From: Calliopum simillimum
Lineage: Eukaryota > Arthropoda > Insecta > Diptera > Lauxaniidae
Direction: 5' to 3'
DNA: 64,000 nucleotides
Assembly (NCBI GenBank): GCA_951812925.1
Contig: OX638368.1
Location: 23,561,187 to 23,625,186, forward strand
Within the stretch, counting starts at the first letter, position 1; each line of letters begins with the position of its first letter. The notes under the pieces are model-generated. The model had not been told where the DNA came from, did no database searches, and worked only from the letters and a program-made list of their open reading frames with translations. Positions 55,790 to 64,000 of the stretch are shown piece by piece. The translations under genes and the position numbers were made by a program.

Positions 55790-56545
55790 CACCAGAAATA
55801 TATTCTATTGTTTTTCGACACTTTTGGAACTTTATCGATATTTTGGATATATATTGGCTTCAATTGTAAACTATCCTATCTTTTTTTATAATATTTCACA
55901 TAGCTTAAAAATATCTCAGAACTCCATTTCTATGACAGTTTGCAGAAATTTTTGTCTTTTATTGAATAAACAGAATGGCGATATTTCGATACTTTTGGAA
56001 TTTTACAACACTTATGGGCTTTTAAGTTGTTTTTCGATACTTGAAGCCTTTTACCGATTTCTTCGATGTATTTCAATCCTTTTGGACTTTTATCAATATT
56101 TTAAATGTTTTACGATACTTTCCCAGTGTGCCAGACGGTTCATATCTTCGCTTTTTTACCCGTTACGGATCCGTTACTGATCCGTTTGCGGGAGAAATTC
56201 CAAAAAAAAAAACGATTCGCTTTTTTTTTGGGAATCTCTCCCGCCAACGGATCAGTAACGGATCCGTAACGGATAAAAAAGCGAAGATTTGAACCGTCTG
56301 GCACACTGGGTTCGGACTATGAACGATATTTCAGATGTTTTTCGAGACTTTGACCTTTTACCGATATTTTAGAAGTTTTTCAAAATATTTGAACTTTTAC
56401 CGACTTCTTCGATGTATTTTAAAATTTTACCGATATATTGGATATTTTTGGATTGCTTCAATGTATTTCAATATTTTTCGATCCATTTGAACTTAGTTTT
56501 TTCGAACTTTTTGGATACTTTTGGATTATAATCGACACTTGCCGC
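55790..56545 (+). repeat. Degenerate minisatellite, unit about 35 bp
   Basis: Repeated phrases of the form TTTTTCGATACTTTTGGA followed by CTTTTATCGATATTTT recur head to tail about fifteen times with much divergence on both sides of the fold-back element at 56122-56310. Open frames through it (for example 55773-56180) reflect the repeated phrase and are not proposed as genes. Confidence 0.65.
56122..56310. mobile_element. Small fold-back element (CCCAGTGTGCC ends)
   Basis: A 189-bp near-perfect palindrome: CCCAGTGTGCCAGACGGTTC, ATCTTCGCTTTTTTA, CCGTTACGGATCCGTTACTG, ATCCGTTTGCGGGAGA, then the same inverted. Only the central A/T run breaks symmetry. It interrupts the minisatellite. Same family as 58368-59473, which has the same end and the CGTTACGGATCCGTT core. 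Confidence 0.8.
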
Positions 56546-57202
56546 TTGCACTTTTTTATTTTTGTAGCTTGCCCATTTTTGTAAAATAGTAGGGCGACAC
56601 GATGTTATTATATATCACAGCATTTTTTTTTTATACATTTTTGAAGTCCCGCCATTTTGGAAACCAGCAACAAATAATTGGCAGACATGGCTTATATTGA
56701 TCGATTCACTTTAATCTTTACAATTATCAGCGTCTGCCGAACGATGTTATCACATCATTTTTTCTGCCACCAACTCCCTAGCTATGATTGTACTCTTTTG
56801 CCCCATATGCCATATTTTGATATTTTGATTTAAGACTTGCTCTGTAGGTTTTGAAACAAAATCTGTTATAAGAATGATCTTTCTACTTTAGTTTCTGAGA
56901 TATATTGAATTTTTGCTTAGCTCATGAAATTTTTGTATATTAAAAAAAATATTTTAGTTTCATTTTTGAAATTTATCACAGAATTAGTCAATTTGTCATT
57001 AAACTTTTTAGTTTTAATTCGATGGTACTTTTTAAGAACAATTTTTTCTTTTAAGGTTGAAACTATATTTTTCGATTTTCTCGGAACATACGTCCATATT
57101 TTTAAAAAATACGATTTATTGAGTTTCTCGAATTGTTTAGCCATTCGTCGATTTACATGTTCTGCCTCATTATTTGAGTTAAATTTCTTGCCTAGAGCTT
57201 AG
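56546..57202. other. Non-coding stretch
   Basis: No gene recognised. Two short open frames at 56917-57202 on opposite strands are AT-driven and lack motifs. Confidence 0.4.
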
Positions 57203-57332
57203 AAAAAAGTACGCCCAAAATGCACCAGATGCCCATGGCAAACGATATCAAGCAATGCAAAATTGGCTAGATGGAGCTTATTCCATAATAGACAACCGCA
57301 AATGTGGGTTGTTCCTTGGTGAACGTTCTAGA
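57203..57332 (+). other. Short balanced open segment, unrecognised
   Basis: A 43-codon plus-strand frame ending in TAA at about 57333 reads KKYAQNAPDAHGKRYQAMQN then WLDGAYSIIDNRKCGLFLGE. Its amino-acid makeup is unlike the Phe/Ile/Lys-rich noise around it. It is preceded by a pyrimidine-rich TTTCTTGCCTAG, which could be a splice acceptor. I do not recognise the protein. It could be a host terminal exon or a scrap of a transposon gene. Confidence 0.25.
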
Positions 57333-57333
57333 A

Positions 57334-58367
57334 TATAAAGTTGGGGAACCAGGCGAGGTCTGAAATGGTCGAATTTTTGGGAACGTTTTTTATGTATGAC
57401 TCCAAAATATTCATTAAAATTTATGAAATTTCAAATTTTTCATATGGTCTCAATACTGGAAACATATCATGCCATTTTATACTCTATTTTTTTCTAAATA
57501 AACCGCTCAAAAAGAGTTCATATTAATGTACTTGATACATTAAAACAATAGTTTATGCTCCAACTTGTTCACCTTAGTTAATTTTACAAATTACAAACTT
57601 GAGACAGCTGCCCCATACTACCACCCTCACTTTCGCATATGTAATATTAATGTATATATATAAATATATGTTTTTATGTATGTTTGTGTGTAATTATGTA
57701 TTTTTGTACATATGCAAATATATACATATTTCCAATAGCTAAACACATGTTAATATGATTTTCAATGCCATATGTAAAGATAATTTTTTTTCATTATTTT
57801 AAAGTTCATATGAGCTTTAACATATAAATTGGTACTGAATTAAAACCCGGAAGCTTGTAACCAGCTAGAATTTTTATTATTCAAGAAAGAACTCAATAGA
57901 ATTTGCAATAAAAAAAAAATTATGAAACTAGACATCACCGCAAAGTAAATGAGTCATTTATTTGCAATTGAAAAAAATTTATTTATTTATTTTAGAATTT
58001 TAAAATTAAATCATACGTGTCTATTTAAATGTAGCAAATCCTTTGAAAAATTTCATATATTAGTATTTAGTTGAAAAATCTTACAATATCATTGAAGGTT
58101 CACCGATTACTTCCTTACAAGACTATTTCTCCTTTTTGTTGGCTTATCCTCGGTTAGGCGCAAACCAATTTGGTTTATCACAAACGCTTTTCACAAAGCT
58201 TCGCGAACCTTGTGCATTTTAGAAACTACGTGCAATTTCTCTTATGTTATGCACGAACCTTCTCGTAGCATCTGGTAGTTGCTTTTCTTTATTTCTATAC
58301 TCGTTTTACGTTTTGTTGTTTGTATTTTTTGTTTAAAATCGGCCAACGGTCACGAATTTCGCCCATA
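57334..58367. other. AT-rich non-coding stretch
   Basis: No gene seen. 58120-58280 is slightly more complex without a motif. Confidence 0.45.
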
Positions 58368-59473
58368 CCCAGTGTGCCAAACGGACTCGTTTCGGATCCG
58401 TAACGGGTTCATATTTTCGTTCTTTTTATCCGTTACGGAATCCGTAACGTATACGTTACTGATCCGTTTGCGGGAAGGATTCCTAAAAAAAAAAAACGAA
58501 TCGTTTTTTCTTCTTTTATGGATCCGTTTCGAACCTGTAACGTACATCAAAAACAAATTCAAATTGGATTCGTTTTTAATAATGTTAATGCTGCTTATAA
58601 AAAAAAAAAAAACAGGGTGAAGCGCTTATTTTTAATTAAAAAAAAAAACAAAATAACAAAAAAAAAAATTACTTGCCCGGCCGGGAGTCGAACTCAGGCT
58701 CCCGGGGTATTACTCTTTCATACACGAGACGTTAGACAACTAGGCTATTGACCGATATGATGTTTACTTAACTGATGTAGACTTATTTGATGTTGAGATT
58801 TAAAGTTTGTATATTAAACAAATTTCTGTTGTTTTTTTTATAAGTATTCTGTGTTGTTTTTCTTCCCTTCTTTTGATAAAAATGTTATACATATACTCAA
58901 ATTTGGAATCAAAAACATTTTTTCAAACAGAGTTTGAAAAGTTTACAAAAAATCATACGCAATAAAATTAAAAGAAAGAAAAAAAAAAACAAATCAAAGA
59001 TATTTTTTTTATCATAAAAATTAAATAAAGCAAATCCGTTTTGAGTTCGTATTTGAAGTATTTACGGAATCGAAACGGATTTGCCCAGGTTCGAATCCTA
59101 CCAGAGGTGGATTTTTACCCTTTATTTTTCTTCCTTTTTTTTCTTTTTATTATTTTTTAATTGCTAATAGGCGCATCAAAACGGTTTTTTTCTGTAAATA
59201 TACAGCATTAACATATTTAAAAGCAAATCCGTTTTGAATTCGTTTTTACATAAGTTTCGGATTCGAAACGGGCCCGCACTGCGGAATTTAATTTTTTTTA
59301 TTCGCTAATAAGCGCTTCAAAATGTTTTTTATCTAAACAAAGCGTTTTGAATTCGTTTTTGATGTACGTTACGGGTTCGAAATGGATCCGTTACCGCGGA
59401 TTACGTTTTTTATACCTTTATGAACTCGTAATGGATTCGAAACGGATCCTCATCCGTTTTTGTGCACATTGGG
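58368..59473. mobile_element. Large fold-back element of the CCCAGTGTGCC family
   Basis: A 1106-bp element starting CCCAGTGTGCCAAACGGACT and ending with the complement of CCCAATGTGCACAAAAACGG, with TA on both sides (58366-58367 and 59474-59475). Arms are built from CGTTACGGATCCGTTTC and GGATTCGAAACGGAT words. The right arm has three degenerate units of roughly 120 bp (AAAGCAAATCCGTTTTGA, then TTCGAAACGG, then GCTAATAxGCGC). It contains a tRNA-like segment (58668-58757). No transposase. The structure resembles fold-back transposons. Confidence 0.7.
58668..58757 (-). ncRNA. tRNA-like sequence with polymerase III A and B boxes
   Basis: On the minus strand, TAGCCTAGTTGT matches the A-box consensus TRGCNNAGYNGG at 11 of 12 positions, and AGTTCGACTCC matches the B-box consensus GGTTCGANTCC at 10 of 11, about 53 bases downstream (start to start). 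The T-arm region is CCCGGGAGCC...GACTCCCGGCCGGG. The anticodon and acceptor stems do not pair well, so a working tRNA is unlikely. It is a decayed tRNA gene or the head of a tRNA-derived SINE carried inside the fold-back element. Confidence 0.55.
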
Positions 59474-59475
59474 TA

Positions 59476-59774
59476 CTAAAAATATATTCAAAATACAACT
59501 TTTAGAGTATTTTTCACGACAATGCAACCAAAATACGAACGGACAAGAGGGCGTGGTATCTCCCATATAAGCAAAAGCTACAAAATGCTATACTGAAAAC
59601 ATTTATTTAGATACTCCAAATTAATTTCACTCAGGCAGTAAAAACAGTATGTGCAAGAACTGAGCAAAAGCTATGTGTATTCAGAAAAGAAGTCGTGACA
59701 CGTCTTGTACAAACCAAGTTTTCAAAATACTGCAGTGTATTGTATTTTATGTTTGGCCACGTAAAACCCTTACG
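59476..59774 (+). mobile_element. 5'-truncated Helentron remnant
   Basis: Starts AAAAATATATTCAAAATACA, continues TTTTTCACGACAATGCAACC, one unit with GAGGGCGTGGTATCTCCCAT and CAAAATACTGCAGTGTATTG, and ends with a damaged hairpin (TTTGGCCACGTAAAA) and a decayed CTAG. It abuts the fold-back element on its left. Confidence 0.6.
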
Positions 59775-59944
59775 AATTTTAAGTTATATCGCGCTTACAG
59801 TAAACAGTGTAATTCATATTTTTCAATGGGGTTAGTTAGCCATAATCTTTATAATTAAACTTGACCTCTTTACTTTTCCAATTCGATCATTACTTGCCGA
59901 ATTATCATTAACCGAAGAATATAGTATATCTCATCTACATACGT

Positions 59945-60783
59945 ATATCGGCATTTTCACCAAAAGGTCCACCGTGAACCAACAATTTAAAACATCATAT
60001 CTCTGAAACTATTTAGCGTACATGGATGAGATTTGCTACATATGTAAAAAGCACCAAGACAAATAATTTATACTGAGAAAAATGGGGTATCACGCCCCCA
60101 CAAAAATAACTTCATCATATCTCCGAAAACATTTATCGCACATGAGTGAGATTTGATACATGTATACAGAGCGCCAGGGCAAAAAATGTTCCCTGGCAAA
60201 AAAATAGGCGATGCCACGCTCCTTAAAAAAAATTAATAATTTATGAGATTCAGTACTCGTGTAAAATAGATAGGGACAAAAGACATCCTTTGGCAAAATT
60301 GGTGATGCTAGCTCAACTTAAGAAGATTAGGTGATTCAAAATTCTCTAGGAAATCCTGGTTTTTTGAATATTTTCAATTTTAAATTTGTATGGTGGAAAA
60401 AATGTCACGTTCATATTGCCACATATCGATTCAGATTATGATCAAAACAACGAAAAGTACAGAAGATATTTGAATCGAACAATATACATTATAAAGTAAC
60501 ATTATTGCATAAGATTCTGAAATTAGTCGCACTTAAAAATTCTGACTTGTTTTGCTGAATTCTGACTTTCTTTGAATAAGCAAGAAAACTACTTAAATTT
60601 TTGTCACGTTCGTTTTGTGTCTTTTTTTTGCGTGTATCTTGGAACCAGGACTTCGCCTGCTATTAAAGTTGGCACTAGTTATAGTGCTACCTAAGAGCTA
60701 TAATGTAAAGTAAAAACTAAAATAAAAATATGTTTTACTTCCAATTCTTTTTTGTACTTCAAATGTGTACGGCGGTCATGATG
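59945..60783 (-). repeat. Family C repeat, long copy, inverted
   Basis: Inverted counterpart of 14634-15482 over its whole length: GCCGATATACG end, the tandem units (ATCTCTGAAACTATTTA, GCATCACGCC-like, CATGAGTGAGATTTGATACA), then the ACGTGAC-bearing half (ATGTCACGTTCATATTGCCA, TTTTTGTCACGTTCGTTTTG) and AGTGCTACCTAAGAGCTATA. The pair would make a 45-kb-spaced inverted repeat in the window. Confidence 0.7.
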
Positions 60784-60925
60784 TCTAAATTATAAAATGG
60801 TATGTTAGTTGAACCTTTTTGTACTAAAATGGCCGCCAAAGTAAAAGAAAGAAAATTTTAAATATGAACTTTAAAGGTCAAGAACTTTGCAAAATCCTTT
60901 TAAACCCCATAAGTTAAAAAAAAGT

Positions 60926-61010
60926 ACTAAAAGTGTCCAAAAAGTACCAAAATTATTTAAGACATTTGTGGTCGAATTTTGACCACTGGGCGATTCAAGT
61001 AAATTATAAT
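60926..61010 (-). repeat. Family B fragment
   Basis: AGTACTAAAAGTGTCCAAAA, AGTACCAAAATTATTTAAGA and TTTTGACCACTGGGCGATTC match the last 85 bp of family B in this orientation. Confidence 0.6.
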
Positions 61011-62559
61011 TTGAGTACTTAATAACTAAATGTGTGTTAACTGTTCCAAAACAATTGGAAAGTACTAAATTTTAACATTCCAGCCAAAAAATCGGGACCC
61101 TTCTGTATTAACAATATTGTGAAAATACGAATTTTATAATCAACGTAAACAAAAACAAATATAGGCCAGAATAGAATGTATACAGGCCAATCAATGATTA
61201 TGGCGTGATGTCTCTATACACGTGCCTATAATTGTTTTTTTTTTTTTTTTTCTTAACTTGTTTTGCTTTTAATTTTCTAATTTAAGCAAAATATAAATAT
61301 TTAAGCGCGTATTTTGTTTACTTTTTGATTATGACAACTTATATTTTGTTTTCGCCATTTCTAAGAAAATTTCTCAATGGCCAAAACGCGATTCCTTGTG
61401 TGTTTTTTTAGAAAAGCGATTTCCAAAGAAAGATACATTGAAAGATTGATGCCTTATTTAAGTGTGCAAAAATTTAAGAACATAATTCAATCATATATAA
61501 TAATGTTCAAGAAAATTAGAAATCATAAAAGTTTTAATGCAGTTTTATTATATTAACAAGGTCATCTCTGTACATGCTTCAATAGATTGCACAGTCAGAG
61601 CCATAGGCCAAAAACATTTGCCAGGCATACATTTTGAAATATTATCATAGTTCTCTACGATGAAATTTGTAGTGCGGAGCTAAAACTCACAGAAAAATAT
61701 ATATTTGATAAATGCATATAGCATGACTTTGCATATTGTGTGCCCTAAATCCGTGCCAGACTGTCGCTGCAACTGCGACTGAAATGCTGCAATGTTCATA
61801 TCAAATGTAACACTTTTAGTTGCATTTTTGTCTGGAACAAACACGCCCCTTAGACGAACTTTCGACACGCTTAAAGCTGCCGACTGTTGTAGTGTTTAAG
61901 CTGCTAAAAACATAGGCAAAACAAAAACAAAGAAAACGCGCACTACATCTCGCCGCGCTGATATCGCAAACATTGCATTGGCACGCGTAGCTCTCGTCTC
62001 AAAGTTACTGCTGATTGATTAGGTGGTGGAACCCGCTTGTTGAATTTGCACTCAAAACGAGCTTACAAGTGCACTAACTTGTTGTCGTTTGTATGCATGT
62101 GATTGTTATTTACACTATTGAACAACAAATTGCTGCAACGTGAGTTTTATTATGAAAATATTAAAGCGAATACTTTTAAGTAAACACTGTGTTGTTTTTA
62201 ATTTGTAATTTTTAAGTTTTGAAATGCGTCAATGTTTTTATTATGCGCGCAATATGAGGGTTTGGCTATCAAAACGCAATATTTTCACTATTTTTTGTTT
62301 CTTTTTTAATATTTTTTTTCCATTTTCCTTCTACTAACGAAGGAAGAAAATATTTATGACAAAAAAAAATTTTTTTTTTTTTGCATCTGAATTCAGACAG
62401 GGAAATATGGACCACCGATCTATATTCTGATTTACTTTTAGATACATATCTCATCAGAATAAAAAAAAAAAGTTAAAAACTAAAAATAAACAAAAAGGGG
62501 GTAAAAAAAATGTGTAGTGTTATATGGACCATATAGTCCATATTGCCCCATATGGCCAT
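61011..62559. other. Non-coding stretch, partly complex
   Basis: No gene recognised. 61690-62060 is clearly less AT-biased, with GCCAGACTGTCGCTGCAACT and CGCGCACTACATCTCGCCGC, and has a 62-codon minus-strand frame (61680-61868) without a motif. It shares nothing with the repeats here, so it may be unique host DNA such as an untranslated exon or enhancer. The rest is AT-rich. Confidence 0.3.
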
Positions 62560-62995
62560 TTCTCAGGTGACGAACGTGACCGTGGTACACATTTAAAGTG
62601 CAAAGAAAGTGGATGTAAAACATATTTTTATTTTAGTTTTTACTTAACGTAATAGCTCTTAGGTAGCACTATAATTAGTGCCAACGTTAATAGCAGGCGA
62701 AGTCCTGGATACACGCAAAAAAAGACGCAGAAGGAACGTGACAAAAATAAAAGTAGTTTTCGTGCCTACTCAAAGAAAGTCAGAAACTAGTCAGAATTTT
62801 TTAGTGCGACTATTTTCAGAATCTTATGCAATAATGTTACTTTATAATGTATTTTGTTTGATTCATATATCTTCTGTACTCTTCTTTGTTTTGATCATAA
62901 TCTGAATCGATACGTGACAAAATGAACGTGACATTTTTTCCCCCATACAAATTTTAAATTGAAAATTTTATAAAAAACCGGGAGATATGGCAACT
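62560..62995 (+). repeat. Family C repeat, left half only
   Basis: Matches 14634-15090: GGCCATTTCTCAGGTGACGA, ACGTGACCGTGGTACACATT, AGCTCTTAGGTAGCACTATA, CAGGCGAAGTCCTGG, GAACGTGACAAAAATAAAAG, ATACGTGACAAAATGAACGT. It ends after AAATTTTAAATTGAAAATTT; the tandem-unit half is missing. Confidence 0.7.
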
Positions 62996-63671
62996 GTTTT
63001 GCTAAGCTTATACAAAACCGAAATTAAGAAAAGAAATTTTAAGGGAACTAAAACCGAATTTATCCTTTATTTAATTTGATACAAAAATTATTGAAAATAT
63101 GTTTTGTTTTCAATTTGAAAAAGTGATATGGCACCATATTATGGGTGATTTGGCACCCTAAGTGGCTTTTAAGTTTTTGTTGCCTGAATTTTTGCATGTT
63201 TACTTACAAGATGTATTGCTTTGTGCATAACTAAGTAGTAACCACCTTTCGTTTATTAATTTTCTTCTTTGAAAGCTTTGGTTGTGTTTTCCGCTTCAAG
63301 TTTTTCTTTTTCTACTGACCCACATTATCAGAAGTCGTGTTAGAATTCATGCCGTTTATTTTCTTGTGTTCGACTTAAAGTTTTCCAAAGTCGCTGGTAT
63401 ATGCGAGATTTCACTTGACACCTTTTCAGATTTTCCTTACATTTTTCTAAAACATTGAATCATTGAAGGTCCTAACTGACTAAAATTCTGGAATGACTGT
63501 AAGTTCAAGGGCTTCATATTTGTACCCCCAAATATCATATAACGTGCTAAGGGAAACGAATAAATATTTTCACATGCGCTCGTATTCTACCAAAAACCAC
63601 ATAAATCACATTCAATTCTGTTTATTTTGATATATGCAACAATAACTGTATCAAATACAAATACATGTTTA
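62996..63671. other. AT-rich non-coding stretch
   Basis: No gene or repeat recognised. Confidence 0.45.
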
Positions 63672-64000
63672 TAAACATTATTTTTAAACATTGTTTTTAA
63701 ACATTGTTTTTAAACAGTTTTTAAACATTGTTTTTAAACATTGTTTATAAACATTGTTTTTAAACATTGTTTATAAAAATTGTTTATAAAAATTGTATAA
63801 TTTTTTGAAAACATTTTTAAATAAATATATTGCTTGCAAACATTGTTTATAAACATTGCTTATAAACATTGCTTATAAACATTGCTTATAAACATTGTTT
63901 ACAAACGTAGCTTATAAGCATTGTTTATAAACATTGCTTATAAACATTGTTTATAAACATTGCTTATAAACATTGTTTATAAACATTGCGTCTAACCATT
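63672..64000 (+). repeat. 13-bp tandem array (AAACATTGYTTAT)
   Basis: About twenty-four copies of a 13-bp unit, AAACATTGCTTAT or AAACATTGTTTTT and variants, run to the end of the window. The T-rich variant dominates the left part and the GCTTATA form the right part, with an AT-rich interruption near 63780-63835. The array is open on its right side. Confidence 0.85.

Noticed and set aside
59088..59110. Perfect B-box word considered as a tRNA gene.
   Set aside because: No A box or cloverleaf can be drawn upstream, so it is reported only as an observation.
1..64000. A multi-gene host system or operon-like cluster.
   Set aside because: All recognisable coding sequence is broken transposon genes in unrelated orientations and ages; no cooperating gene set is visible.

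Overview
This window looks like non-coding DNA from a large, repeat-rich fly genome (Diptera, probably a schizophoran fly; this is an inference). The evidence is the strong AT bias with long A and T runs, several families of decayed mariner transposons (including one with the DD41D spacing known from the rosa elements of tephritid flies), DINE-1-like Helentron elements, non-LTR retrotransposon fragments, and no compact gene arrangement. I found no convincing host protein-coding gene. Nearly every long reading frame is part of a broken transposase, a read-through of a simple repeat, or chance. The only hints of host gene structure are a possible 5' untranslated exon ending at a splice-donor-like site near 22130 and a short balanced open segment at 57203-57332. 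The window could lie in a large intron or between genes.

Layout. 1-6087 is AT-rich with a pogo/Tigger-like relic (1053-1340) and fragments of repeat families. 6088-7345 is a complete but dead mariner (family A). 10352-11355 is a TTAA-flanked piggyBac-type MITE with a deleted DD41D mariner inside it. 12995-15482 holds 16-bp tandem arrays and a long family-C repeat. 16975-20098 holds three inverted-repeat elements. 20100-22571 is A/T-rich and may contain an untranslated exon. 22572-25987 has a maT-like DD37D element, a Tc1-like relic and small palindromes. 26965-27793 is a Helentron. 29322-34486 is a cluster of three mariners, a MITE and a LINE relic. 35736-40476 mixes Helentrons, GTCTTG-type arrays, family-B repeats and a 456-bp insert bounded by an 8-bp target duplication. 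41649-44707 has a possible LTR with primer-binding site, then a three-level nest (Helentron in family B in family D), then a fold-back family-D element. 47041-48420 has two LINE 3' remnants. 49461-50235 is a fold-back derivative of mariner family A. 51892-54625 holds more inverted-repeat elements. 55790-59473 holds a degenerate minisatellite and two fold-back elements, one carrying a tRNA-like polymerase III promoter. 59476-62995 repeats families seen earlier. 63672-64000 is a 13-bp tandem array running off the window.

The genes do not work together as a pathway; the window is a layered record of transposition. All transposases here are broken, so any current movement would need enzymes supplied from elsewhere. 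Repeat names used below are my own labels: family B (0.3-0.4 kb), C (up to 0.85 kb with ACGTGAC motifs), D (CCCGAC ends, TA target), E (ATATCTC inverted repeats). Coordinates of repeat edges are estimated by eye and may be off by a few bases.
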